DNA of 64,000 bases from Rhodococcus rhodnii (GTDB taxonomy: Bacteria; Actinomycetota; Actinomycetes; Mycobacteriales; Pseudonocardiaceae): positions 124,001 through 188,000 of the forward strand of contig JOAA01000010.1 of the NCBI GenBank assembly GCA_000720375.1, in the 5' to 3' direction. The position numbers and the translations under genes were made by a program. Of this stretch, positions 56,223 through 64,000 are shown one piece after another. Each line of letters starts with the position of its first letter. Position 1 is the stretch's first letter. The notes under the pieces are model-generated. The model was given only the letters and a program-made list of their open reading frames with translations, did no database searches and was not told the origin of the DNA.

Positions 56223-56735
56223 ATGTCCGCCATTCGCGCCGACACTGCGAGTGTGGTGGAGAAACGTGGCCTCGCGGTGGTGGGGATAGTGCTAGCGGTG
56301 TCCGGTGGACTCGGGATTTGGCTGGTCAACGGCCCGCTTACGGAGGTGGCGCCCGCGTCGACGGTCGAGCCGGTCGTCACGACGACCGTCACCTCTTCGG
56401 CCGACCCCGACGACCCTGGCGGCGGAGCTGGTTCCAACGCAGGCGGAGGCGGTCCGGCGAAGACGACGACCTCGCCGAGGCCTAGCAAACCGAGTCTGAC
56501 GACCACGACAACCACACCTCCGGTCGCGACCACGAAACCCACGCTGGCGGTGCCGGACGTGACCGGCAAGGAAGCCGAGACGGCCAAGTTGGAACTGGAA
56601 GACCTCGGCTACAAGGTGCAGATGGTCGTCACCGAGGCTGGCGGGCCGCGGAACACCGTGACGAAGACCAAGCCGCCTGCCGGCACCAAGGCCACGCTCG
56701 GCAGCACGGTCACCGTCTACCTCACCAAGGGGTAG
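56223..56735 (+). CDS. Single-pass membrane protein with one PASTA domain
   Basis: A 170-residue protein: a short cytosolic N-terminus, one membrane helix (GLAVVGIVLAVSGGLGIWLV), a Thr/Pro/Gly-rich linker of about 60 residues, and a C-terminal PASTA domain (VPDVTGKEAETAKLELEDLGYKVQ; TKPPAGTKATLGSTV). PASTA domains bind muropeptides or beta-lactams and normally occur in PknB kinases or penicillin-binding proteins. Here it stands alone without kinase, so it may be a sensor or a decoy. It starts a two-gene unit with the next membrane protein and is divergent from the ATPase-LuxR pair. Confidence 0.85.
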   Translation: MSAIRADTASVVEKRGLAVVGIVLAVSGGLGIWLVNGPLTEVAPASTVEPVVTTTVTSSADPDDPGGGAGSNAGGGGPAKTTTSPRPSKPSLTTTTTTPPVATTKPTLAVPDVTGKEAETAKLELEDLGYKVQMVVTEAGGPRNTVTKTKPPAGTKATLGSTVTVYLTKG

Positions 56736-56750
56736 TCAAAGGGGGAGAAC

Positions 56751-57365
56751 ATGGAGACAACGCTTTTCTCAGCCGCGCTTGGCTGCTTGCTGCTTGCGTT
56801 GGTCGGCGTCGCGGCCTCGTTCTTCGGCGCCGACCTGAAGGTCGCGCCGAAGCCATGGCAGCGGATCCTGCTCGGCCTGGTCGGGATCGCCTTGGGCATC
56901 GGCTGGTGGGTCGTGCACAGCGACAACGCCCGCAAGGAAGCCACGAAGGCCGCGGAGGCGGCGTACCGGCAGCAGGTCGTGGCCACGTGCAACCGGCTGA
57001 CCGAGCTGAACAAACAGCAGTGGTCAGCCGACGTGATCCTCGCCGGCGTCCCGATGAAGGTCCGCAAATCGGCACTGCTGCGGGAAATGAAGACCAAGTA
57101 CGCGCGGATCAAGTCGGAACACGAGTTGCTGTGGCAACGCCCGGTTCCGCCGTCGCTCGCGGACAAGCAGGCCAGGGCCAAGGACATCACGACCCGCCAG
57201 TTCGCCCACGCCGACGAGGCCATTGCCCGGATGGAGAAGCGGATGCCCGCGACCGTGCCGATGGACCGGCTCGGCGAGTGGAGCGACGTCGACCCCGCCA
57301 TGCAGGCCGAGTACAACGCCGCTCTCTCCGCGTTGGCCGACCAGAACTGCGCCCCCAACGGCTGA
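56751..57365 (+). CDS. Two-helix membrane protein with extracellular-like helical domain
   Basis: A 204-residue protein. Two hydrophobic helices (ETTLFSAALGCLLLALVGVAA and ILLGLVGIALGIGWWVV) precede a ~140-residue mostly helical domain rich in Lys/Ala (DNARKEATKAAEAAYRQQVVATC; HELLWQRPVPPSLADKQARAK) with two cysteines. No family is recognised. It lies 15 bp after the PASTA gene and is presumably in the same operon. Confidence 0.8.
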   Translation: METTLFSAALGCLLLALVGVAASFFGADLKVAPKPWQRILLGLVGIALGIGWWVVHSDNARKEATKAAEAAYRQQVVATCNRLTELNKQQWSADVILAGVPMKVRKSALLREMKTKYARIKSEHELLWQRPVPPSLADKQARAKDITTRQFAHADEAIARMEKRMPATVPMDRLGEWSDVDPAMQAEYNAALSALADQNCAPNG

Positions 57366-57368
57366 GAG

Positions 57369-57407
57369 ACCCTCGTGAGTGGCACGGTTGGCGCCACTCA
57401 CGAGGGT
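57369..57407. terminator. 15-bp hairpin of the GTGAGTGG type
   Basis: ACCCTCGTGAGTGGC (57369-57383) and GCCACTCACGAGGGT (57393-57407) pair perfectly with a 9-nt loop, between convergent genes. The core CTCGTGAGTGG is shared with the hairpin at 14837, suggesting a dispersed repeat family that serves as a terminator here. Confidence 0.85.
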
Positions 57408-57412
57408 GTTTG

Positions 57413-59374
57413 TCAGCAGGTGAGGGTGGGGTTGGCCCAGTCGCCTCGGTCGTAGCTGTAGGTGTCGCCGCCGTCGGTGACCACCAGCCGCAGGTAGGTC
57501 GCGCCGGTCAACCCACCGGAGATGGAGATCGGGTCGTCACGCCAGGTCCGGACGCCGCTGTCGGCGACCTTGGTGCCGTCGGCCCAGATCTCGAACGCCG
57601 CGGAGCCGACCTTGTTGGCGTCGTTGCGGTCGTCGTCGATGCCGACGATCGAGGTCAGGCCCGAGCATTTGCCGCCGAGGTAGAACACCATCTGGGTCGG
57701 CGCGTGCGCGCCCAGGCCTTTGGCGTACACGTTCCCGTTGATGGTCAACGGTTTTCCGTCACCGGGTTGCCAGCCGCCGTTGGACATGTCCCGTTCGACA
57801 GGCCCGTAACCGCCGCTTTCCCAGGCTGACGGGACATCGCTGAGCGTGGACGTGCCGGATGGCACTTCCTTCGGCACGATCAACTCGGTCTTGCTCGTCA
57901 TGCTGACGTCGCCGAATTCCACGTTGCTGGTCAGCTCGGGTGTATCGGTCGCGGCGGGCCAGATCCGCCATCGGCCGGATATCGACTCGCCGGTTCGCAG
58001 TACCCATTTCTGTTGCTTGGAAATGACTTCGACCCGCCAACCGGGAGGCGCGGTCAGCCGGACGCGCGGGTTGATCACCGGGACCACCGCATGGTTCGTC
58101 GCCGTGACAGTCGCTTCGAACGCACGACCCACCGGCGTGATCCTGGCCGGAATGCCCGGGACGTTCGTACCGAGTTCCAGGCCGGCGCTCACCAGCGGCT
58201 GCGCGTTCCACCAGTTCTTACCGGATACCCGGTACACGACCGTGCCGTGTGCCGGAACCATCGCGGAGATCTCACCGGCGGTCTGGAAGTCCTTGTGCTG
58301 CCACAAGTCCCGTACGGTGTAACCGGGCCGCCTCGGCAGTCCCAAGGCCGACGCCGACGTGCCTACCTTGGCGGCGGTGTCGTTCTCGTTGAACAGGGCG
58401 ACCGCGGTGTCGCCATTGGCCAACGGCTTCACGAACACCCACTTGCCGTCCACTTGGGACATCACGCGGGCCTGGACACCCAGCCGGTCCTGGTCCAGTG
58501 CGATGATCTCCTTGTTGCGCAGGATGTCCATGTTCGCCGGGGAGATCTTGCGCAGATCGGCGCCGATCAGCAGCGGCGCGGCCATCATCGCCCAGAGGCT
58601 GAAGTGCGACCGGTACTCGGTCTCGGTCATCCCGCCGTTGCCGACTTCGAGCATGTCCGGGTCGTTCCACGCACCAGGCTTGGCGTACTGCGCCAAAGGT
58701 GCGTTCTTCTTCAGGATCTCCACGACCTTGGGCCAGGTGTCGTTGATGTCGCCCGTGGTCCGCCAGAGATGTCCGACGTCGGCACCCCACTCCCACGGCT
58801 TGTTCTGGCCCCACTCACAGATCGAGTACACGATGTCCCGGCCGGTCTTCTTCAGCGCGTCACGCATCTTGGTGTAGCGCTCCAGCGCGGGCCGGTTCTC
58901 GTTGTTGCAGTTGTCGTACTTCAGGTAGTCGACGCCCCAGTCGGCGAACGTCTGCGCGTCGATTTCCTCGTGGTCCAGTGCACCCGGCATGGTCTTGGCG
59001 CACGTCTGCGTGCCCGCGCTGGTGTAGATGCCCAGCTTCAGGCCCTTCGAGTGCACGTAGTCGGCGATCGCCTTGATACCGCTGGGGAATCGCTCGGGGT
59101 GATGCGTCAGCCTGCCATTGGCGTCGCGTTGCGGCGCGGCCCAGCAGTCGTCGATGTTCACGTACTGGTAGCCCGCGTCCTTCAGGCCTTGTGTGACGAA
59201 GATGTCCGCGGTGTCCTTGATCAGTTTCTCGTCGATCGCGCAGCCGGTGGCGTTCCAGTTGTTGAACCCCATCGGCGGCGTGAGCGCGAGCTTGTCCGGC
59301 AGCGCCTGCGCGGCGGGGGCGGCCGGGACCGTGACGAACGCGAGCCCGACCGCCAGTGCTACAAGTCTTTTCAC
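57413..59374 (-). CDS. Secreted GH27 alpha-galactosidase with NPCBM domain
   Basis: 653 residues. A Sec signal peptide (about 1-24) precedes a GH27 (beta/alpha)8 catalytic domain (about 27-310) with TPPMGFNNWNATGC, the nucleophile D154 in YLKYDNC and the acid/base D209 in RTTGDI. A beta-sandwich region and a NEW3-like module follow. The C-terminal ~150 residues are an NPCBM carbohydrate-binding domain (LSDVPSAWES; GLGAHAPTQMVFYLG). It removes terminal alpha-galactose from extracellular polysaccharides such as galactomannan, or acts on related sugars. It is the last of a three-gene leftward operon of secreted enzymes, 10 bp downstream of the lyase-like gene. Confidence 0.94.
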   Translation of the reverse strand: MKRLVALAVGLAFVTVPAAPAAQALPDKLALTPPMGFNNWNATGCAIDEKLIKDTADIFVTQGLKDAGYQYVNIDDCWAAPQRDANGRLTHHPERFPSGIKAIADYVHSKGLKLGIYTSAGTQTCAKTMPGALDHEEIDAQTFADWGVDYLKYDNCNNENRPALERYTKMRDALKKTGRDIVYSICEWGQNKPWEWGADVGHLWRTTGDINDTWPKVVEILKKNAPLAQYAKPGAWNDPDMLEVGNGGMTETEYRSHFSLWAMMAAPLLIGADLRKISPANMDILRNKEIIALDQDRLGVQARVMSQVDGKWVFVKPLANGDTAVALFNENDTAAKVGTSASALGLPRRPGYTVRDLWQHKDFQTAGEISAMVPAHGTVVYRVSGKNWWNAQPLVSAGLELGTNVPGIPARITPVGRAFEATVTATNHAVVPVINPRVRLTAPPGWRVEVISKQQKWVLRTGESISGRWRIWPAATDTPELTSNVEFGDVSMTSKTELIVPKEVPSGTSTLSDVPSAWESGGYGPVERDMSNGGWQPGDGKPLTINGNVYAKGLGAHAPTQMVFYLGGKCSGLTSIVGIDDDRNDANKVGSAAFEIWADGTKVADSGVRTWRDDPISISGGLTGATYLRLVVTDGGDTYSYDRGDWANPTLTC

Positions 59375-59384
59375 CAGTGTCCTC

Positions 59385-60182
59385 TCAGACGAGCTGGTAC
59401 GCCCGGTAGTTGCGGATCAGCTGATAGGTGTTCTGCAGCCCGGAACTCTCGATACTGCGGTAGATGCCCCACTTCGGCCGCAGGTAGTTCTTGTCCCGCC
59501 ACAGGTCCACATTGGTCGTCCGGCCGCTGGCGCGCACGGTCGAGCCTTCCTTGATGCTCCACGCCAGGTAGCCACCGCTGTTGGACGCCTTGAACTCGAA
59601 CTCGATGTCGAGCCACTTGTTCTGCAGTGGGGCGTAGTCGCCGAGGACGTGCTCGGTGTTGGAGTCGTCGTCCTTCAGCGTCAGCACGGTCAGCGTCGGC
59701 TTGCTCTTCTGCCGCGGCGTCAGCGTCCAGAGTGGACCGCCGACGTCCTGCACCTTCATCTGCATGATGTGGGTGAACCGGGTGGTCGCGGTCAAGGAAC
59801 TCGGCCAGAACGCCTGATACGACAGCCGCCAGGTGGTGTCCTTGTTGATTTTCAGGATGCTGCCGTTCTGCCGCATGCCTTTGCACTCATTGCGCTGCCG
59901 GTCCGAGCCGTCCCGGTCACGGGTGTGCATGTCGAAACGCCAGTGGTCGCCTTCGACATAGATGTGCTTCACGCCCGAGTGCGAGCCGGCCCGGTCGTCT
60001 TCCAGTCCCTCGAAGGCGTTCAGGCCGTCCCTGGCCGGATCCGGGCTCCACCGCAGCTGCCAGGCGGCCGCGGACGCCGTTCCGGTTCCCATGGTGAGCG
60101 CACCTACCGCGCCGGCACCAAGCGCTAGTGCACTGCGTCGATTCATCTGGGCACGACTCGTTTGGGTACGATCGATTGTCAC
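59385..60182 (-). CDS. Tat-exported heparin-lyase-I-like protein
   Basis: 265 residues with a twin-arginine signal (NRRSALALGAGAVGALT) and Ala-rich cleavage site near residue 38. The mature protein is a jelly-roll of the concanavalin type: DPARDGLNAFEGLEDDRAGSH, WRFDMHTRDRDGSDRQRNE, LQNKWLDIEFEFKAS and PKWGIYRSIESSG. It resembles secreted actinomycete proteins related to heparin lyase I, and so might cleave a uronic-acid polymer. Catalytic residues cannot be assigned with confidence. It sits between a GH95-like enzyme and a GH27 enzyme in one operon. Confidence 0.75.
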   Translation of the reverse strand: MTIDRTQTSRAQMNRRSALALGAGAVGALTMGTGTASAAAWQLRWSPDPARDGLNAFEGLEDDRAGSHSGVKHIYVEGDHWRFDMHTRDRDGSDRQRNECKGMRQNGSILKINKDTTWRLSYQAFWPSSLTATTRFTHIMQMKVQDVGGPLWTLTPRQKSKPTLTVLTLKDDDSNTEHVLGDYAPLQNKWLDIEFEFKASNSGGYLAWSIKEGSTVRASGRTTNVDLWRDKNYLRPKWGIYRSIESSGLQNTYQLIRNYRAYQLV

Positions 60183-60218
60183 TTCTTCCTCCTTCGGCAG
60201 GGTGCGGCGGAGGTATCA

Positions 60219-62951
60219 CTACGGTTTCTGCAAGGTGATCGCGAAGATGTGCGGCCTGGGTTTCGCGGCCGCGGGCAGGGTGATGGACAGCAGTTCACGG
60301 GCCGGGTCGAGCGGCACTTTCTGGTGGAAGATCGAAAGCCTGGTCTCGGCCGGTCCGGTTCGGGTGTGCATTTGCCTGGTACGCAACGCTTCCGTCTCGC
60401 CGAACGCAGGCGACGCCCGCCAGTCGGTGATCTGCAACGGAACCTGGGCGGTCCCGTCGGCGTAGGTGACCGTCAGCTTTGTGTTGGTGTTGCCGTTGTC
60501 GCTGGCCGCGAGCAAGTGCATGGTCGGGTACTTGCCGGGCGGAAGCTGAATGGTCTGGCCGGCGGGAATGATGTTGTTCGGGGCGCCTTCGTTGCCGTTG
60601 ACGAATTCGAACGGGATTCCGTCGTCCTCCGCGTGGCCGGTCTGCGGGAGCTGCGCCGCCGGGTAGGTGTTGCCCGCGCCGTCGAAGTCCCCGTCGTTCA
60701 TCTGGAACTCGTTGGTGAAGCCGTCGTTGTTCAGCGCGGCCGCGAGGTCGACGGTGAGTGTCGGCAGGTTCGGCAGCGCGGGCAGGCCCCACGGCTTTGC
60801 CGGTGTGCTGATCGGTACGGGCTTGATGGTCAGGTCCGGCCGCGCGCCTGCCTGGTGGATCAGTACTTCGTGGTCGAAGTCGATGACCAGCGTGCCGTCG
60901 GCTTCCCGGTGCCACGTCCTGGCGCCGCGGACCTCCGGATTTTGGATGTCCGTGCGGAGCTTGAGGGGTTGCCCAGCGAGGCTGCGCACCCTGACGAACT
61001 CGGTCCTGCCGTCCTTTTTGGACGCCGTGACCAGGAACGCGCCCTCGGTCCGGAAATTCTGCAGTGCCACGTCACGCCATGTGCTGGGGACAGCAGGGAA
61101 GATCCGGATCACGCCGCCCCAGCTCTGGCACAGCATGTCGTGCAACGACTGCGCGCCGGACAGTGGCGTCTCGATGACCGGACCGGCCTCGAAGTACATG
61201 GTATTGGCTTGGGCGAACCGGGCGACGAACTCCCTGAGGTACTTCAGCGCGTCGTCGCCGTGGCCGAGTCCAGCGGAGATCGAGGACGCCCCGGTGAAGC
61301 TGTACCCGCGCAGCGCGCCTTCGAAGCTGATCCAGTGCTTGAGCGACTTCTCGATCAGCTCCCGCTGCCCAGTCTCGGCACTGACCAGGTACAACGGGTA
61401 CACCGCGAGCATGTGCGAGTAATGCCGGTGCGACTTGGCGAACGGCACGCCGGTGCCGACCATGAAACCGTTGGCGTCGACCGGATAGTCGACGAGTGTG
61501 CTGAGCACCTCACGCCACTTGGGCGCGAGCGGATCGTCCGGCTTGATTTCCAGGAGCGTCCGGCAGCACCACCGGATCAGGGCGAGGTCGAAGTTGCAGT
61601 CCGGTGCGGTGCCGTACTCCGGGGAGAACGTGGGCGCGAGGTGCAGCCTGCCGTCCATGCCTGTGCTGAGGAAGTGCAGGTAGTAGTTCATCGCCCGGCG
61701 CAGCGTCGGGAACAGGATGTCCAGGATCGCCGGATCCATGCTGTGCCGGTAGTTCAGCCAGACATTGTGCAGGATCCACGGCAGGTTCCCGATTTCCGGG
61801 TCCGGCGAGGAAAACCCCGGAGCGCCAACGAACCCCGCGTCGTCGAACTGGGCGTCGGTGCTGCGTCGCACACCCATCGAGTCGCCACGAAACTGCGGCC
61901 GGAGGGCGTCGACCAGGATCCGCTGGGTGGCTTGGATCGTGCGCGGGATCGGGTCGAGTTCGAGGTGGTTGGAGCCGTACGCCAGCCAGTACTCGAGCTG
62001 GACGTTGAGGTTGTTCCAGAGCGACGGCCACGGCGTCGGCTCGATCCACGGGCCGGTCGTCGCCATGATCGGGCCGCTTTGCCGGGACGCGGAGGCGATT
62101 TTGTAGAGCTGGATCCAGTAGAAGCTCTGCAGCAGTTCGTCCGGAATGGACAGGAAGCTCTTTCGGTAGAAGGCGTGCCACCAGTTCTGGTGTTCCTGCC
62201 GGAGCAAGCGCTCGGGTCTCGCGAACCGGACGATATCCCTGACTTGGCTTTCGGCGGTGGTGCCGGGGTAGGTGTGTTTGACCGACAGCAGCAACGTGTT
62301 GCCACGCTTGCGATACGCGGTGGCCGTCTGTCCACCCGCGACCATTGGCTGCACCACGACCGTCATGTCGCGCTCGGTCTTGGTGATCGGCTTCGGGTTG
62401 CGCGGGAAGGTCGCGGGCGGTGGTTCCCGGATGGTTCTCGGACTCAGCGCCTCGGCCGGTTCGAAGACGAGAGTGTGGTCGCCGTGGACTTCCAGGCAGA
62501 GCAGATCGGTTTCGGCGTGCACGAACAGGCGGATCGCGATGTCACCCTGGTCGGTCTTGATGGTCCCGGTGAGCTCGGCGTTCCACAGCTCAAGCCGCAT
62601 GTCGACGCCCGTGATGGTGCCCTTCGGCGTGAGCAGGAGCTTGCCGACGGGCAGACGCGCCACGCCCCACTCGTTGCCGAACTGCGGACGATGGTCCTGC
62701 ACTTGACTGTGGTCGACCGTGATGCGGATCGCGTTCGCCCCAGGCTCGCGGTAGACCGCCGCGGCCAGAAACCCGTTGCCCAGAAACGGTCCCTCGTACC
62801 AAGCACGCGGCACCCGCTGCCACACCATGTCGCAGGCGCCGAGAAACCGCGGCCAGTCGATCCCCGGCTGTTGCGCCTGAGCTGTGGGTAAGACCCCAAG
62901 CATCGTCCCCGCCACCGCGCCACCCAGCAGCCCCCGACGAGAGATATCCAT
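60219..62951 (-). CDS. Secreted GH95-like glycoside hydrolase
   Basis: About 910 residues from the ATG at 62951. A twin-arginine signal (DISRRGLLGGAVAGTMLG) is followed by an N-terminal beta-domain (about 30-260). Next is an (alpha/alpha)6 barrel (about 270-690) with NNLNVQLEYWLAYGSNHLEL and HRHYSHMLAVYPLYLV. A C-terminal beta region has IRIFPAVPSTWRDVALQN, typical of GH95 and related clan members. The last ~170 residues form a beta-rich domain of possible carbohydrate-binding type. GH95 enzymes act on alpha-L-fucosides or alpha-L-galactosides, but the exact family needs profile comparison. First gene of the three-gene operon. Confidence 0.75.
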   Translation of the reverse strand: MDISRRGLLGGAVAGTMLGVLPTAQAQQPGIDWPRFLGACDMVWQRVPRAWYEGPFLGNGFLAAAVYREPGANAIRITVDHSQVQDHRPQFGNEWGVARLPVGKLLLTPKGTITGVDMRLELWNAELTGTIKTDQGDIAIRLFVHAETDLLCLEVHGDHTLVFEPAEALSPRTIREPPPATFPRNPKPITKTERDMTVVVQPMVAGGQTATAYRKRGNTLLLSVKHTYPGTTAESQVRDIVRFARPERLLRQEHQNWWHAFYRKSFLSIPDELLQSFYWIQLYKIASASRQSGPIMATTGPWIEPTPWPSLWNNLNVQLEYWLAYGSNHLELDPIPRTIQATQRILVDALRPQFRGDSMGVRRSTDAQFDDAGFVGAPGFSSPDPEIGNLPWILHNVWLNYRHSMDPAILDILFPTLRRAMNYYLHFLSTGMDGRLHLAPTFSPEYGTAPDCNFDLALIRWCCRTLLEIKPDDPLAPKWREVLSTLVDYPVDANGFMVGTGVPFAKSHRHYSHMLAVYPLYLVSAETGQRELIEKSLKHWISFEGALRGYSFTGASSISAGLGHGDDALKYLREFVARFAQANTMYFEAGPVIETPLSGAQSLHDMLCQSWGGVIRIFPAVPSTWRDVALQNFRTEGAFLVTASKKDGRTEFVRVRSLAGQPLKLRTDIQNPEVRGARTWHREADGTLVIDFDHEVLIHQAGARPDLTIKPVPISTPAKPWGLPALPNLPTLTVDLAAALNNDGFTNEFQMNDGDFDGAGNTYPAAQLPQTGHAEDDGIPFEFVNGNEGAPNNIIPAGQTIQLPPGKYPTMHLLAASDNGNTNTKLTVTYADGTAQVPLQITDWRASPAFGETEALRTRQMHTRTGPAETRLSIFHQKVPLDPARELLSITLPAAAKPRPHIFAITLQKP

Positions 62952-63116
62952 CCGCACTCCACACTGAGCTCGGCTAAAAGATCGGATGTATAGCCGAAGC
63001 TGACTGTATGGAAACCTTTTCAACCCGTCAACATCCCGCGATTCAAGGGAGTGAAGCGGCAGGTAGAGTCCGGAAAATTGGTTCAGGTCCGGTGAATGAC
63101 AGAGGTCCGATGTAAG

Positions 63117-64000
63117 TCAGACCCGGCCGAGCCGGGAGAGCAACACGGCAGAAGGCACTGGGTGCGCACCCCGTCGTCGGACGGAATCCGCTACGGCGCG
63201 GTCCGACGTCACGACGACCACCGGCCGTCCCTCGGGCTCCGCGGCGACCAACGCCCGGATGACGTCATCCGCGAGCACACCTGGGTCACTGAACAGCACG
63301 CGCACACCGCGAGGCGCGGCCGCAGGCACGGCGACAACGCCGGCACCGTCGAATACGAGCGTGACCTCAGCCGATGTCCTCGCTGCGAGTGCCGACAGTT
63401 GATGGGTGAGGCGCTCGCGTTGGTCGGCCAGAGGCAAGTCGGGGTAGCCCGTCTTCGTGACGTTGTAGCCGTCCACGACGAGGTGTACGGACGGCAACGC
63501 GAGCAGACGGTCCAACGCGGCCGGGTCCTCGACACGGCCGACCGTCCCCTGGGCTGCCGTGGCGCCGCGGACGAGGTCGGCGGGACGGGGGCCGCCACCA
63601 CCAAGCGCTAGCTCGCGCCTCAGCCCGGTGACCGCGCCGTCCAATGTGTCCACGAGTAGGGCGAGGCGGACTTCGTCGGCTTGCCGGGCTTCGCGCGCCG
63701 ATTGGCGGGCGACCTCGGCGTCCGCTTCGGCGCGGCGGGCCTTCTTGCGTTCGGTTTCCGCTCGTTCGCGTTCGCGGTCCCGCTGACCGGTCAGGTCGGC
63801 GATCTGGGCCGCCACTTCCTGCCGAAGACGTTCCATTTCCTCGGCGGCCGCTGCCGCCGCGTCCTTCGCCTCACGCAGCTTCACGCCTTGTTCGCGCAAA
63901 CGCTTTCGCAGGCGGTCGAGCTCGACTTCGGCGTCCGCGCGGATCAGGTCCGCGGCTCCCTGGGCGACTTCGAGTTCTCCCCTGGTCTGCTTGAGCTCGT
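63117..64000 (-). CDS. Coiled-coil/NYN-domain protein (partial)
   Basis: The C-terminal ~294 codons of a gene running off the right edge of the window; the frame is open to base 64000. A charged coiled coil (REAKDAAAAAAEEMERLRQ; ERAETERKKARRAEADAE) precedes a NYN (PIN-like) domain with VHLVVDGYNVTKTGYP, LTHQLSALAARTSAEVTLVFDGAG and FSDPGVLADDVIRALV. These carry the conserved acidic residues of the fold. NYN/YacP-like proteins are predicted RNases. Actinobacterial members with an N-terminal coiled coil are common, and their role is not settled. The short gap before the GH95-like gene on the same strand makes co-transcription uncertain. Confidence 0.88.
   Translation of the reverse strand, partial: ELKQTRGELEVAQGAADLIRADAEVELDRLRKRLREQGVKLREAKDAAAAAAEEMERLRQEVAAQIADLTGQRDRERERAETERKKARRAEADAEVARQSAREARQADEVRLALLVDTLDGAVTGLRRELALGGGGPRPADLVRGATAAQGTVGRVEDPAALDRLLALPSVHLVVDGYNVTKTGYPDLPLADQRERLTHQLSALAARTSAEVTLVFDGAGVVAVPAAAPRGVRVLFSDPGVLADDVIRALVAAEPEGRPVVVVTSDRAVADSVRRRGAHPVPSAVLLSRLGRV

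Overview
The window is chromosomal DNA of a high-GC actinomycete. Coding strands are strongly GC3-biased, and GTG starts, GTGA/ATGA stop-start overlaps and leaderless-looking promoters are frequent. A block resembling the mycobacterial Rv2179c-Rv2190c neighbourhood (3'-5' exoribonuclease, PlsC acyltransferase, FadD15-type ligase, SRPBCC protein, ArsA-type ATPase, PimB mannosyltransferase, NlpC/P60 hydrolase) and a phosphofructokinase with pyrophosphate-type residues suggest Pseudonocardiales (Amycolatopsis/Saccharothrix/Lentzea-like). That placement is inference. I found no tRNA, rRNA, CRISPR array or prophage.

Layout. 1-4.4 kb: a decayed NACHT-like 3' end, aroG, a DUF2891 protein and a DnaQ-exonuclease/BRCT protein. 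4.4-8.2 kb: B12-dependent methionine synthase metH behind an S-adenosylhomocysteine riboswitch whose pseudoknot strand overlaps a hairpin that masks the ribosome binding site. 8.5-15 kb: a DUF429 protein, an ankyrin/propeller protein, a MarR-controlled EamA exporter with an oxidoreductase, and a secreted VWA/Calx-beta protein. 15.3-20.2 kb: nrdAB ribonucleotide reductase behind a cobalamin riboswitch and an intrinsic terminator. NrdB carries the residue signature of class Ic (Mn/Fe) subunits, and NrdA is interrupted by a 378-residue homing-endonuclease intein whose downstream (+1) residue is Gly. 20.2-25.2 kb: HxlR regulator with an ABM/truncated-haemoglobin fusion, a pentapeptide/HTH pair, a PNPOx-like flavoprotein behind a MerR-type promoter, map behind a 20-bp palindrome, and pfkA.

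25.2-27.4 kb is a decay zone: an IS30 remnant, a dead ISAs1-family element with intact 19-bp ends and a target duplication, and a duplicated end of the neighbouring exoribonuclease gene. 27.4-45.4 kb holds the mycobacteria-like envelope and lipid block, ROK glucokinase, cell-wall hydrolases and a HelD-type RNA polymerase remodeller. 45.4-51.4 kb is a LacI-regulated sugar operon (binding lipoprotein, two permeases, GH13 glucosidase) without its own ATPase. 51.4-57.4 kb: two tandem ATPase-LuxR regulators divergent from a PASTA membrane protein. 57.4-63 kb: a leftward operon of three secreted carbohydrate-active proteins (GH95-like, lyase-like, GH27). The window ends inside a coiled-coil/NYN-domain protein.

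B12 and S-adenosyl metabolism link two loci. MetH uses B12 and is predicted to be switched on by SAH. The class Ic reductase is predicted to be switched off when B12 is plentiful, which implies a B12-dependent class II reductase elsewhere in the genome. The strongest candidate for something new is the NrdA intein with a non-nucleophilic +1 residue.
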